A DNA stretch of 64,000 bases from Arthrobacter sp. QXT-31 (GCF_001969265.1 NZ_CP019304.1:1488001-1552000); one strand, 5' to 3'. Shown: positions 46,276 to 55,845, counted from the stretch's first letter. The notes: generated from the letters alone by a model not told the origin. Numbers and translations are program-made.

Positions 46276-46407
46276 ATGGGCAAGGCCGAGAAGCAGGGCC
46301 TGAGGTATTCGGACTACTACTGGTGCATGTCGCTGAAGGACTTCACCGAGTGGGTCGAGGCCGACGACGACCAGGAGCCGGGTACTTCCTACTCGGAGCA
46401 GCGCTGA
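46276..46407 (+). CDS. Short unknown reading frame, possible gene remnant
   Basis: Frame of 43 residues from ATG 46276 (or 78 from ATG 46171). The stretch GLRYSDYYWCMSLKDFTEWV looks like real protein rather than noise, and GAGG precedes ATG 46276. It may be the end of a gene whose 5' part has been lost. No family is recognised. Confidence 0.35.
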   Translation: MGKAEKQGLRYSDYYWCMSLKDFTEWVEADDDQEPGTSYSEQR

Positions 46408-46541
46408 CGGTTTTGGGCCCTGCCCCTTATTGAAGGCCCTGCCCCCATTGAAACTGTCACACCCCCGGCATAGTCTCGGCTCTGTCCGTAGTACCTCCAT
46501 GACCTGCGGTGACTTCCCGCAAAGCACACCAGGAGCACACT

Positions 46542-47363
46542 ATGCCCACACCTGAAATCACGCCCGGCGCACCCTGCTGGATCGACCTCATGACCACCGA
46601 CAGCAACCAGGCAAAGCAGTTCTATGGCGAACTGTTCGGCTGGGATTTCCAGACCGGTGACCAGGAAAAGTACGGCGGGTACATCACCGCCACCAAAAAC
46701 GGCAAGAACGTCGCCGGCATCATGCAGAAGATGGAGGACCAGGCAGCCATGCCTGATACCTGGTCCGTATACTTGCGCACCGACGACGTCGCCGCCACAG
46801 CCGCGGCGGCCACGGCCAGCGGCGGCCAGGTCCACATGGAACCGATGGACGTTCCCGAACAGGGCAAGATGGCCATCCTGGGTGACGCCTCCGGAGCCGC
46901 CGTCGGCGCCTGGCAGCCGCAGGAGATGCGCGGCTTTGACCTTGTTGCCGAACCCGGAGCGGCGGCCTGGCACGAACTCCACACCAACGATTACGCCGCC
47001 GCGGTGAAGTTCTATCAGGACGTGTTCGGCTGGAACACCGACGTCATGAGCGACACCCCAGAATTCCACTACACCACGCTGGGGTCCGGCCGGGACGCCA
47101 AAGCAGGGATCTACGACGCCACCTCCGACCTTCCCGCCGGGGTCCCCTCCAACTGGGTGGTCTATTTCGCCGTCGAGGACGCAGACGCCTCGATCGATAA
47201 GGCCGTCAGCCTGGGTGCGACCCTCGTCGACGGTCCGGATGACACCCCCTTCGGCCGGCTGGCCACCCTGACGGACCCCACCGGGGCAAGGTTCAAGCTC
47301 ATCGCCGACACGGGCCAGGGCAACGCGGCCGACGCCGGGACTGGCGGACAGGGCGCCCTGTAA
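46542..47363 (+). CDS. VOC family protein with two glyoxalase-like domains
   Basis: Protein of 273 residues with two vicinal-oxygen-chelate domains (about 5-125 and 135-255). Each starts with PGAPCWIDLMTTDSNQAKQF or GAAAWHELHTNDYAAAVKFY, followed by the FGW motif (FYGELFGWDF; FYQDVFGWNT). The arrangement matches the actinobacterial 27-kDa antigen (CFP30B-like) group. Substrate unknown. ATG 46542 has AGGAG 7 nt upstream. A T-tailed hairpin follows. Confidence 0.9.
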   Translation: MPTPEITPGAPCWIDLMTTDSNQAKQFYGELFGWDFQTGDQEKYGGYITATKNGKNVAGIMQKMEDQAAMPDTWSVYLRTDDVAATAAAATASGGQVHMEPMDVPEQGKMAILGDASGAAVGAWQPQEMRGFDLVAEPGAAAWHELHTNDYAAAVKFYQDVFGWNTDVMSDTPEFHYTTLGSGRDAKAGIYDATSDLPAGVPSNWVVYFAVEDADASIDKAVSLGATLVDGPDDTPFGRLATLTDPTGARFKLIADTGQGNAADAGTGGQGAL

Positions 47364-47373
47364 CCGATCGCAG

Positions 47374-47420
47374 ATGCCGGCCGGCAGCTTCCCCGGGAAG
47401 CCGCCGGCCGGCATTTTTTT
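47374..47420 (+). terminator. Terminator of the VOC gene
   Basis: ATGCCGGCCGGC (47374-47385) pairs with GCCGGCCGGCAT (47403-47414), with an inner CTTCCC/GGGAAG stem, and is followed by seven Ts. Confidence 0.9.
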
Positions 47421-47445
47421 GGGCTGATTGAGGACGCGTTCGGGA

Positions 47446-49419
47446 TCAAGCGGCAGGAGGTGAGGAAGGGTTCTGGGGCAGGCCGAGGATGGCGCGGGCG
47501 ATCTCGTCGGCGTCGCGCAGGGTGCGCTGGCCGCTCGGGTACACGGGACCCGCGTTCTGGACTGCCTCGGCGGCGATGGCCGTTCCCCACTGGGAGGCCG
47601 AGAGCTGAAGCCCCAGCACGTACAGCCTGTCGTTGACCTCGCCGTTCGCTGCCACCGGGCGGTAGGGGTGCGGGCGGACGTCGAGCCCGGAGGCCTGCAC
47701 CGGCGTGCCTTCCACGGTCATCATGGTCCGCGGCCGCACGATCCCGTCGGCGAGGAGCTGTTCCAGCAGCGGCGACTCGTTGAGGGCCACGCGGTTGGCC
47801 GGCGCCAGCGCCTCCACCAGCGTGCGTGCCTGGGCGGCACCGCCCCGGACCCACGGCGAAGCGGCGGTAAAGGTTCGCTTTCCGCGGTCCACGCCAAACT
47901 TGGGGTCCGGGCCCACGAAGCTGACAATTCCGGCGCGCGCCAAAGCCGCCAGCTGCTCGGCACGCAGCGCCGGAGGACCGCTGGCCAGGCCTTCCACGAG
48001 GGACTCAAACCAGCCCCGCAGCCCGGCGACCCACGACTCATCGGTGATCCCGCCGTCGGCCACCACGGTTTTCAGCACGGCGCGGCCGCGGTGCAGCGCG
48101 CCGATGGCCATCTTGACGGGGTCGTCCTCGCCGAGCGCTGAGCGCCGCGCGTCGTCGTCGAGGTAATCCACGACGGCGGCATCCAGCTCGGCGCGCGAGG
48201 CAAAGCTCCGCCCGGACAGCGGGGCGGCAAGGCCGCGCAGGTCCAGCCGGCTGCCCGGGTGGACATGGCGGCCGACGACGGCGTTGAAGTCTTCCTCCCA
48301 CCGGCCCGTCGTGTGGGCGTGCGGGTGCAGTGCCTCGTCCAGCTCCTTGAGGAACGCGTCATGGTCCTGCACGGCGTCCGGCTGCGAGCGCACCAGCGTG
48401 CTGTAGTAGGTCCAGAGTGCGTCCCGGTGCAGCAGCGGCCAGAGGTCGAGGTCGAAGGCCGGAACAATCCCCGCCGCGGCGAACCTCCTGATGGCCTTCC
48501 CGGTGAAGTAGCGGAGCCTAACCGACGCCGGATAGTAGCCAGCGAGGTTGGCCTTGGACCGGTACGGTGTTCCCCGCCGCGATGCGGCCAAAATGAAGGG
48601 CTCCTGCCCCGAGGGCAGGTATTCGAGGCCATCCCCGGACTCCACGAATATTCCGCCGCGGCCTTCCGTGAGCTGGCCCATCACGTCGAAGAAGTTCAGG
48701 CCCATCCCGCGGACCAGGACCGGCTCCTGCGCGGGGATCACGCCCCAGTCCACGTCGGCCGGAACGGCCGGGGGCAGATACCGCAGGCCGAACTGGGTGG
48801 CGGCTGCCTGCAGTTCGCGCTGCTCCGGACTGAGGCGGGACGCGAGGTGTCCCAGCGCGAGGACCACGGAATCGACGGTGAGGGTCGCGCCGTCGTTCAC
48901 TTCGCCGGTGTCCAGTTCGACCTCGAACCTTCCGTCCTGCCGCCGCCGCGCGGCGGTGGCCGTGGCCCGGTGCACGTCGATGGTGACGCCGTCCGGCAGG
49001 GCGGCGAGCAGTTCCTCGAACGTGGACCGAAGGTAGCGGCCATAGATGGCGCGGCTGGGAAAGTCACCGGACCCCAGCACGGCGAGCTCTGCCCGCTCGT
49101 CGTCGGTGAGCTCCGGCAGCGGGTTGTGCTGCTGGGCTGTCCGCCAGCGGTCGAAGGTGGTGCCGGCGATGGGCGCAGCCAGCCCCGGGTCCTCGGGAAC
49201 CAGCGTGGGGTAGAACGACTGCGTGTTCATCAGGTAGAGGCGTGACTGCCCCGGCTGCCAAACGTGCCCCGGGCCGGCGGGAAACGGATCAATCAGGTCA
49301 ATGTGCAGGCGGGCTCCGGCGGGGGCGGCGGACCAGTTGGCGAGCAGCCGCTCCAGCACACTGGTGCCCCGCGGACCGGCGCCAATCAGCGCCGTCCGGA
49401 TGCTCTGCGAAATAACCAC
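47446..49419 (-). CDS. FAD/NAD(P)-binding protein (PF13454 type)
   Basis: Protein of 657 residues. It begins with a Rossmann dinucleotide motif TALIGAGPRGTSVLERLL (about 8-25), followed by PFPAGPGHVWQPGQS (about 45). A second motif (VDSVVLALGHLASRLSP, about 190) fits an FAD-NAD(P)-binding monooxygenase-like protein. The reaction is unknown. GTG 49419 is chosen because TACTCT ends 7 nt upstream (leaderless); GGAAGG there is too close to act as Shine-Dalgarno. Divergent from the prolyl oligopeptidase gene. Confidence 0.82.
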   Translation of the reverse strand: MVISQSIRTALIGAGPRGTSVLERLLANWSAAPAGARLHIDLIDPFPAGPGHVWQPGQSRLYLMNTQSFYPTLVPEDPGLAAPIAGTTFDRWRTAQQHNPLPELTDDERAELAVLGSGDFPSRAIYGRYLRSTFEELLAALPDGVTIDVHRATATAARRRQDGRFEVELDTGEVNDGATLTVDSVVLALGHLASRLSPEQRELQAAATQFGLRYLPPAVPADVDWGVIPAQEPVLVRGMGLNFFDVMGQLTEGRGGIFVESGDGLEYLPSGQEPFILAASRRGTPYRSKANLAGYYPASVRLRYFTGKAIRRFAAAGIVPAFDLDLWPLLHRDALWTYYSTLVRSQPDAVQDHDAFLKELDEALHPHAHTTGRWEEDFNAVVGRHVHPGSRLDLRGLAAPLSGRSFASRAELDAAVVDYLDDDARRSALGEDDPVKMAIGALHRGRAVLKTVVADGGITDESWVAGLRGWFESLVEGLASGPPALRAEQLAALARAGIVSFVGPDPKFGVDRGKRTFTAASPWVRGGAAQARTLVEALAPANRVALNESPLLEQLLADGIVRPRTMMTVEGTPVQASGLDVRPHPYRPVAANGEVNDRLYVLGLQLSASQWGTAIAAEAVQNAGPVYPSGQRTLRDADEIARAILGLPQNPSSPPAA

Positions 49420-49426
49420 GCCTTCC

Positions 49427-49432
49427 AGAGTA
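49427..49432 (-). promoter_or_regulatory. -10 element of the FAD/NAD(P)-binding gene (leaderless)
   Basis: TACTCT on the minus strand ends 7 nt before GTG 49419. Confidence 0.5.
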
Positions 49433-49480
49433 TCGGCATGTGACTTGCTAGCTGAGCGGGGATGTTGTTTGGATGGGCGC

Positions 49481-51742
49481 ATGACCACCACTGCAGCTGA
49501 TTCTGCCCCCGCGTCCGGTGCGGCCCCCGCCGGGACCGCACCCGCGCCGACCGACGAGAACATCTGGCTGGAGGACATCTACGGCGAGGAACAGCTGGCC
49601 TGGGTGCGCGAGCAGAATGCCCGCACGGAGGACTTGCTGGAGGACGCCGAGTATGCCCGGCTGGAGGGCGAAATCCTCGAGGTCCTGGACTCGACGGACA
49701 AGATCGCCATGGTGAGCAAGCACGGCGAGTGGTACTACAACTTCTGGAAGGACCGGCAAAACCCGAAGGGCCTGTGGCGCCGGACCAGCTGGGACAGCTA
49801 CCGCAGCGATGCCCCGGAGTGGGAGGTGCTGCTCGATGTTGATGCCCTGGCCGCCGCCGACGGCGTGGAGTGGGTCTTCCACGGGGCCAACCTGCTCCGG
49901 CCCGAGCCCGGGCAGCCGTACCGGCGCGCGATGGTGGCGCTCTCCCCCGACGGCGGTGACGCCAACCGCTACCGGGAGTTCGACGTCGAGACCCGGGCTT
50001 TCGTTGATCCCGCCGCGGGAGGCTTTGACCTCCCGACGGCGAAGGGGAACGTCTCGTGGCTCGATGCGGACACGCTGCTGGTCGCCAGCACCGCCGGGGA
50101 TCTGCCGCGCACGGCGTCGTCGTACGCCCGGACCGCCGTGCGGCTCCACCGCGGCCAGGCCCTGGTGGATGCGCCGCGCATCTTCGAGATCCCCGAGGAC
50201 CACATGATGGCGATCGTGGCCCATGACTCCACGCCCGGCTTCGAACGGACGTTCGCGGTGGACTGGATCGACTTCTTCAACCGCCGCACCTCCGTGCTGC
50301 AGGACGGCGACTGGGTGCCGGTGGACGTGCCCACCGACGTTAACACCGGCGCGCACAGGGAATGGCTGCTGTTCCGGCCACAGCGTGACTGGACCGTGAA
50401 CGGCACAACGTACGCGGCCGGTTCCCTGCTTGCTGCTGATTTCCAGGCGTATCTCGGGGGCGGCCGCGAGCTCAGGGTTCTCTTCGCCCCGGACGCCCAC
50501 ACCTCGCTGCAGTCCTGGAGCTGGACCCGGAACTTCCTCCTGCTGAACCTGCTGAAGGACGTGTCCTCGGAAATCCGCGTGCTCGATCCTGCCGATTCCT
50601 GGCGGTCTTCGCTGCTGGACGCCTGCCCGCCGCTGCACGACGTCAACGCCTTCGCCGTGGACGACGAGGATGAGGCCGACGGCGGGTCCGGGGACGACTT
50701 CTGGCTCGTGGCCACCGGCTTCACAACGCCAAGCACCCTGACCCGCGGGACGCTGTCCCGGGCGGCTGACGCTGCTGCTGACGGTGCTTCCGGTGACTCT
50801 CTTGCAGACGGGGAGTCCGCCGGGACTGCCGCGGCAGGCGTGGTGAGCAGCCATGCGGTAGTGAAGGCATCGCCGTCGTTCTTCAATGAAGCGGACTACG
50901 AGGTGGAGCAGCACTTTGCCGTCTCCGCGGACGGCACGAAAGTGCCGTACTTCCAGGTGGCGGCGCGCGGTCTGGTGCTGGACGGGCAGAACCCGACCCA
51001 GCTTTCGGGCTACGGGGGCTTCGAGGTCTCCCGCACACCGTCCTACAGCGGCACCATCGGCCGGGCGTGGCTGGAGCGGCGCACGGCAGCGGTGCAGGGC
51101 GACGGCGGCGCGGAGGGACACAGCCGGGGCGGGGTGTACGTCGTGGCCAACATCCGCGGTGGCGGGGAATACGGCCCCTCGTGGCACCGGGCAGCGCTGC
51201 AGGAAAAGCGGCACCGCGCCTATGAGGACTTTGCCGCGGTGGCCCGGGACCTGATCTCACGGGGCGTCACCAGCAGGGAGCGGCTCGGCTGCGTCGGCGG
51301 CTCCAACGGCGGGCTGCTCGTGGGCAACATGCTGACCCGGTACCCCGAGCTGTTCGGGGCTGTGTCCTGCGGGGTGCCCCTGCTGGACATGCGCCGGTAC
51401 ACAAAGCTCTCGGCGGGCCATTCATGGATTGCCGAGTACGGCGACCCCGACGTGCCCGAGCACTGGGAGTTCATGAAGACCTTCTCCCCGTACCACCAGC
51501 TGAAGGACGGCGTGGAGTATCCGGAGACCTTCATCTGGACCGCCACCTCCGATGACCGGGTGGGGCCGGTTCAGGCCCGGAAGATGGCCGCGCGCATGCT
51601 GGCCATGGGCATCCCCAACGTCTGGTTCCACGAAGCGCTCGAGGGCGGGCACGCCGGCGCCTCGGACAACCGGCAGGCCGCCGCGCTCCAGGGCAGGAGC
51701 CAGCATTTCCTCTGGAAGGCGCTGGCGGAAGGGACGGCCTGA
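49481..51742 (+). CDS. Prolyl oligopeptidase family serine peptidase (S9)
   Basis: Cytosolic peptidase of 753 residues. The N-terminal NIWLEDIYGEEQLAWVREQN (about 27-46) starts the fold, and a seven-blade propeller spans about 80-465. The alpha/beta hydrolase domain has the nucleophile Ser in GCVGGSNGGLLVGNML (about 609), the Asp in ATSDDRVGPVQARK (about 691) and the His in EGGHAGASDNRQ (about 724). A Gly/Ala/Asp-rich insert lies near 425-455. ATG 49481 fits the family start; TTGGAT is 6 nt upstream and no good Shine-Dalgarno is seen. Confidence 0.93.
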   Translation: MTTTAADSAPASGAAPAGTAPAPTDENIWLEDIYGEEQLAWVREQNARTEDLLEDAEYARLEGEILEVLDSTDKIAMVSKHGEWYYNFWKDRQNPKGLWRRTSWDSYRSDAPEWEVLLDVDALAAADGVEWVFHGANLLRPEPGQPYRRAMVALSPDGGDANRYREFDVETRAFVDPAAGGFDLPTAKGNVSWLDADTLLVASTAGDLPRTASSYARTAVRLHRGQALVDAPRIFEIPEDHMMAIVAHDSTPGFERTFAVDWIDFFNRRTSVLQDGDWVPVDVPTDVNTGAHREWLLFRPQRDWTVNGTTYAAGSLLAADFQAYLGGGRELRVLFAPDAHTSLQSWSWTRNFLLLNLLKDVSSEIRVLDPADSWRSSLLDACPPLHDVNAFAVDDEDEADGGSGDDFWLVATGFTTPSTLTRGTLSRAADAAADGASGDSLADGESAGTAAAGVVSSHAVVKASPSFFNEADYEVEQHFAVSADGTKVPYFQVAARGLVLDGQNPTQLSGYGGFEVSRTPSYSGTIGRAWLERRTAAVQGDGGAEGHSRGGVYVVANIRGGGEYGPSWHRAALQEKRHRAYEDFAAVARDLISRGVTSRERLGCVGGSNGGLLVGNMLTRYPELFGAVSCGVPLLDMRRYTKLSAGHSWIAEYGDPDVPEHWEFMKTFSPYHQLKDGVEYPETFIWTATSDDRVGPVQARKMAARMLAMGIPNVWFHEALEGGHAGASDNRQAAALQGRSQHFLWKALAEGTA

Positions 51743-51760
51743 CCCGCCGACCCGGCCGTT

Positions 51761-51790
51761 TTGCACTGACTGCCCGGTTCTGCGTATCCT
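51761..51790 (+). promoter_or_regulatory. Promoter of tRNA-Ser(GCT)
   Basis: TTGCAC (51761-51766), an 18-nt spacer and TATCCT (51785-51790), about 22 nt before the tRNA. Confidence 0.5.
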
Positions 51791-51812
51791 TGGTGGGCTA
51801 GTAATAGCAATT

Positions 51813-51901
51813 GGAGACGTGCCAGAGCGGCCGAATGGACTTCACTGCTAATGAAGGGTCGGGGTTAAACTCGACCGGGGGTTCAAATCCCCCCGTCTCC
51901 G
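51813..51901 (+). tRNA. tRNA-Ser (anticodon GCT)
   Basis: Long-variable-arm tRNA of 89 nt: acceptor GGAGACG/CGTCTCC, anticodon loop with GCT (ACTGCTAAT), T-arm GGTTCAAATCC. Reads AGC/AGU serine codons. Confidence 0.96.
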
Positions 51902-51906
51902 CGTTT

Positions 51907-51934
51907 GGCCCCGGTCCTCCGACCGGGGCCTTTT
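51907..51934 (+). terminator. Terminator after tRNA-Ser(GCT)
   Basis: GGCCCCGGTC (51907-51916) and GACCGGGGCC (51921-51930) with a CTCC loop, followed by TTTT. Confidence 0.92.
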
Positions 51935-52091
51935 GCGTTCCCGGCGCCGATTCTTCTGCACAGACCGGACGCCATCCTTCCGCACAAGCCGTCCTTTCGC
52001 ACAAGCCGTCCTTCCGCGCACCCCGCCACAGCCTCCGTCCGCGTGCCGGACACCCGAGGCGATGGACCGCTTCCGCTGGCAGGATGATTGT

Positions 52092-53564
52092 ATGGACAAA
52101 CTATCCGCCAACCAGGCCTGGAGCCCCAGGCTGGCCCTGCTCGTGGCGGCCACGTTCTTCATGGAATTCCTGGACGGGACGGTGCTGACCACCGCCATCC
52201 CCAGCATCGCCGCGGACTTCGGGGTGGCGTCGGCCAGCGTCAACATCACCATGACCGCGTACCTGATGACGGTGGCCATGGGCATCCCGCTGAGCGGCTG
52301 GCTGGCGGAGCGCCTGGGAGCGCGGCGGATTTTTTGCCTGGCCATCGCCGTCTTTACCCTGGCGTCACTGCTGTGCGCGGCCAGCCAGGATCTCACGATG
52401 CTGACCGTCAGCCGGGTCCTGCAGGGCCTGGGCGGGGCCATGATGGTGCCGGTGGGTACCCTGCTGGTGCTTCGCGGGACGCCAAAGTCGGACCTGCTGC
52501 GGGCTACTGCCTATCTCGTCTGGCCTGGCCTGCTTGCTCCCGTCCTGGCGCCACTTGTGGGCGGCGCACTGACCACCTATCTGTCCTGGCACTGGATCTT
52601 CCTGATCAACCTGCCGCTGGGCGCCGCAGCCCTCCTGGCCGCGCTGCGCCTGGTTCCGGCAGTTCCCGGGGACCGGAACCGCCGGCTGGACTGGCTGGGG
52701 CTTGCCCTCACGACGGCCGGCGTGGGCGCTTTGGTGGCCGGCCTCGAACTGGCCAGCGGCCATCTCGGCGGCTCCTTGACCTGGCCGATCATCCTCGCCG
52801 GCGTTCTCGCCCTTGCGGCAGCGGTTCTTTGGATGCGCCGCGCAGCCCACCCGCTGTTCGACCTGACGGTGTTCGGCACCCGCACCTTCCGGGCCACCAA
52901 CTCGGGCGGCTTCATCTACCGGCTGACCATCAGCGCCGTGCCGTTCCTGCTCCCGCTCATGTTCCAGAACGGCTTCGGCTGGAGCCCGCTGCATGCCGGC
53001 ATCATGGTGGCCGCCGTGTTTATCGGCAACATCGGCATCAAACCGGCCACGACGCCGCTTATCAGGCGCTTTGGGTTCAAGCCGGTGCTGGTGTTCGCGT
53101 CCCTGGCCTCAGCTGCGACCTTCGTCCTCTGCGCGATGCTGTCCCGGGAAACACCCGAGCCTCTGGTATTCGCACTGCTCGTGTGCAGCGGGGCGTTCCG
53201 CTCCATCGGATTCTCCGCCTACGCCTCGGTCCAGTACGCCGATATCCTGCCCGGGCAGCTAACGTCCGCCAACGCCGTATCGGCCACGGTTGTCCAGCTG
53301 GCCACCGGGGCCGGCATCGCGGTTGGCGCCCTCCTGCTGCGCCTCTTCGAGTCGGATTCCCTGCTCCTGTCCGGCCTGGGCATCCTGTCAGCAGGACCGG
53401 ACGGCGGCGGAGTGGCCGCCTACCGTGGCGCCTTCCTCTCGATTGCGGTGCTGATGCTCCTCAGCACCGTCGACAGCCTCCTGCTGCACCGCGACGCAGG
53501 GGCCGAGGTCAGCCGGCCTGGGCCAGCGCCAGCGGAAGCACCGCGCCCGCCCCGGCCCGCCTGA
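52092..53564 (+). CDS. MFS drug:H+ antiporter-like exporter (DHA2/EmrB-QacA type)
   Basis: Membrane exporter of 490 residues with 12-14 predicted helices. Helix 1 contains LLVAATFFMEFLDGTVLTTA (about 14-33) with the acidic residue typical of DHA2 proteins. Motif A-like GWLAERLGARRIF is at about 69-81 and LQGLGGAMMVPVGTLL in helix 4. Substrate unknown. ATG 52092 is the family start; AGGAT lies about 6 nt upstream. The last 56 bp overlap the convergent recQ-like gene. Confidence 0.9.
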   Translation: MDKLSANQAWSPRLALLVAATFFMEFLDGTVLTTAIPSIAADFGVASASVNITMTAYLMTVAMGIPLSGWLAERLGARRIFCLAIAVFTLASLLCAASQDLTMLTVSRVLQGLGGAMMVPVGTLLVLRGTPKSDLLRATAYLVWPGLLAPVLAPLVGGALTTYLSWHWIFLINLPLGAAALLAALRLVPAVPGDRNRRLDWLGLALTTAGVGALVAGLELASGHLGGSLTWPIILAGVLALAAAVLWMRRAAHPLFDLTVFGTRTFRATNSGGFIYRLTISAVPFLLPLMFQNGFGWSPLHAGIMVAAVFIGNIGIKPATTPLIRRFGFKPVLVFASLASAATFVLCAMLSRETPEPLVFALLVCSGAFRSIGFSAYASVQYADILPGQLTSANAVSATVVQLATGAGIAVGALLLRLFESDSLLLSGLGILSAGPDGGGVAAYRGAFLSIAVLMLLSTVDSLLLHRDAGAEVSRPGPAPAEAPRPPRPA

Positions 53565-55716
53565 GCGCGCGCCCTGCCACGGTGACGGTCCACCGGCTGT
53601 CCACGAGGTCATCGATAAGCATCACGCTGCCGCCGCCCAGTCCGGCGAGCTCGGCAGCCAGCGCCTCCCCCACCACGAGCCGGTCCCACACCCCGGCCAG
53701 CCGGTAGGCGCTGTTGCCGCCGCGGCCGCCAGTGGGCCCGCCGTGTTCGAGCTGCAGCTGACCGAGATACGGGATTCGGCCGATCTGCGAGATGCCCCGC
53801 GCGAGGGAGTCCACAAGTTCGGGCCTGCTGCGGGAGGGCATGCTGACAATGGCCGCCGGCCTGCCTGCGCCGCTCCAGCCCGGAATCCGGGAGTCACCGG
53901 CTCCCCATTCGCGCAGAACCTGGACACAGGCCTGGAGCATGCCGGGATCGACGGGCCGGTCCGCAGCCCCGGCCGCGAAAAGTTCCCTCAGCGCGCCGCC
54001 CCAGCCCAAATCCGTCAGCCTGGCGAGGACCCGGCCGTCCGCTGTGTTCTCGTCAGGTTTGATCTTGCCCTTCACCGGCACGCCGAGGCGGTCCATCCCG
54101 CTGGGCCACTGCAGCCGGGACTCCAGGACGATGCCGGCCCGGCTCAGGGTCTGCCCGGCCGTCTCCGTCGCCGTGGCGGCGACGTCGGCCGGGAACCACC
54201 GGCCGGCGCAGTTGTCGCAGCGGCCGCAGGCAGCTGCGGTCTCGTCGTCGAGGACGGAGGTGATGTACTCCATCCGGCATCCGGACGTGTCCTGGTAGAT
54301 GACCATGGAGTCCTGCTCGTCCACCCGGGCTTCCGCGATCCGCTGGTACCGTTCGGCGTCGTAGGTCCACGGCATGCCGGTGGACCGCCAGCCGCCGCCT
54401 ACCCGTTCCACCGCGCCGTCCACAGCGAGCACCTTCAGCAGGAGCTCCAGCGGCGTCCGGCGCAGGTCCACCCGCGCCTCCAGAGCCACGGTGGACACGG
54501 CCGAACCTGCTTCCGCCAGCGCGGTCAGCACGGCGGTGGCCTTCTCCTCGGAGGGCATGGACGCTGTGGCAAAGTACTGCCAGATTTCGCGGTCCTCGGA
54601 CCCGGGCAGGAGCAGGACATCGGCGTTGGCGGCGCCACGGCCGGCCCTGCCCACCTGCTGGTAGTAGGCAACCGGGGAGGACGGGGCGCCGAGGTGGACC
54701 ACGAAACCGAGGTCCGGCTTGTCGAAGCCCATCCCCAGCGCGGACGTGGCCACGAGCGCCTTGACCTGGTTGTCCTTCAGAAGCTGCTCCGCCCGCTCCC
54801 GGTCCGCGGGGTCGGTGCGTCCCGTGTATGCCAGCACCTCATGCCCGGCCTCCGCAAGAAGCCGGGCAGTGTCTTCGGCGGCGGAAACCGTCAGGGTGTA
54901 GATGATCCCGCTGCCCTGCAGGTCTCCCAGGTGCGTGAGCAGCCAGCCGAGACGCTCGCGGGAGTCCGGCAGCGCCAGGACTCCGAGCCGCAGCGACTCC
55001 CGGCCCAATGCGCCGCGGATGGTCAGCACGCCGTCGCCGAGCTGTTCCTCGATGTCGTGGACCACCCGGGAGTTGGCAGTGGCTGTGGTGGCCAGTACAG
55101 GCACGGTATCCGGCAGCGGCGTGATGAGGTCCGCGATGCGGCGGTAGTCCGGCCGGAAGTCGTGGCCCCAGTCCGAGATGCAGTGGGCCTCGTCGATAAC
55201 CAGCAGTCCCGTTCGCCGGATGAGTTCGGGCAGCTGGTTTTCCCGGAAGGAGGGGTTGGTGAGCCGCTCAGGGGAGACCAGCAGAACATCCACCTGGTCG
55301 GCGGCAAGCTGCTCCCGCACCGCGTCCCACTCGAGCTGGTTGGCGGAGTTGATGGCCACGGCCCGGACACCGGCCCGGGCCGCAGCTGCCACCTGGTCGC
55401 GCATCAGGGCCAGCAGCGGCGAAACGATCAGCGTGGGCCCGGCCCCGCGCCGCCGGAGCAGCAGGGACGCCACGAAGTAAACGGCTGACTTTCCCCAGCC
55501 GGTCCGCTGCACCACGAGCGTCCGGCGGCCGCCGTCGACCAGCGCCTCGATGGCCTCAAACTGGCCGTCGTGGAAGTCGGCATCCGCCCGACCGACCAGC
55601 TCGCGCAGCACCGAAAGAGCCTGGCTCCGGGTACCAGTGGCTGTTCCAGGTTCGCTTCCGGCACCAGAGGGGCCGGTGGCAGTGGAAAGGACCGGGGCGT
55701 GCTGGTTATTTGCCAT
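53509..55716 (-). CDS. RecQ-type DNA helicase with a phosphoribosyltransferase-like C-terminus
   Basis: Protein of 735 residues. The SF2 helicase core has Walker A VQRTGWGKSAVYF (about 67-79), DEAH box VIDEAHCISDWGHDFRPDY (about 178-196) and motif VI YYQQVGRAGRG (about 350). The zinc region has CRMEY...CGRCDNC (about 485-510). The last ~130 residues resemble a ComF-type phosphoribosyltransferase with a PRPP-loop-like VMLIDDLVDSRWTVTVAGRA (about 695-714). ATG 55716 is chosen by homology; GATACT lies 6 nt upstream. The 3' end overlaps the MFS gene. A role in DNA repair is inferred. Confidence 0.9.
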   Translation of the reverse strand: MANNQHAPVLSTATGPSGAGSEPGTATGTRSQALSVLRELVGRADADFHDGQFEAIEALVDGGRRTLVVQRTGWGKSAVYFVASLLLRRRGAGPTLIVSPLLALMRDQVAAAARAGVRAVAINSANQLEWDAVREQLAADQVDVLLVSPERLTNPSFRENQLPELIRRTGLLVIDEAHCISDWGHDFRPDYRRIADLITPLPDTVPVLATTATANSRVVHDIEEQLGDGVLTIRGALGRESLRLGVLALPDSRERLGWLLTHLGDLQGSGIIYTLTVSAAEDTARLLAEAGHEVLAYTGRTDPADRERAEQLLKDNQVKALVATSALGMGFDKPDLGFVVHLGAPSSPVAYYQQVGRAGRGAANADVLLLPGSEDREIWQYFATASMPSEEKATAVLTALAEAGSAVSTVALEARVDLRRTPLELLLKVLAVDGAVERVGGGWRSTGMPWTYDAERYQRIAEARVDEQDSMVIYQDTSGCRMEYITSVLDDETAAACGRCDNCAGRWFPADVAATATETAGQTLSRAGIVLESRLQWPSGMDRLGVPVKGKIKPDENTADGRVLARLTDLGWGGALRELFAAGAADRPVDPGMLQACVQVLREWGAGDSRIPGWSGAGRPAAIVSMPSRSRPELVDSLARGISQIGRIPYLGQLQLEHGGPTGGRGGNSAYRLAGVWDRLVVGEALAAELAGLGGGSVMLIDDLVDSRWTVTVAGRALRRAGAGAVLPLALAQAG

Positions 55717-55832
55717 TGATTCAGTATCCCAGCCGCCTCTGACACGCCAAACCCCGGGCACCGGCTATGTGGACAACGGCCGGCGCACACTTCTGTGACT
55801 TGCCCTTCACGGGCCTGCCGCAGGCTTGCCCG

Positions 55833-55838
55833 TAAGAT
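55833..55838 (+). promoter_or_regulatory. -10 element of manB (leaderless)
   Basis: TAAGAT ends 7 nt before GTG 55846. Confidence 0.5.
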
Positions 55839-55845
55839 AAGTGCC

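Noticed and set aside
46123..46527. 134-residue minus-strand gene opposite the 46276 frame
   Set aside because: No start signal and shadow-like composition.
45862..46541. Integrated element at tRNA-Ser(TGA)
   Set aside because: No integrase, no duplicated tRNA 3' end and no shift to phage-like genes.
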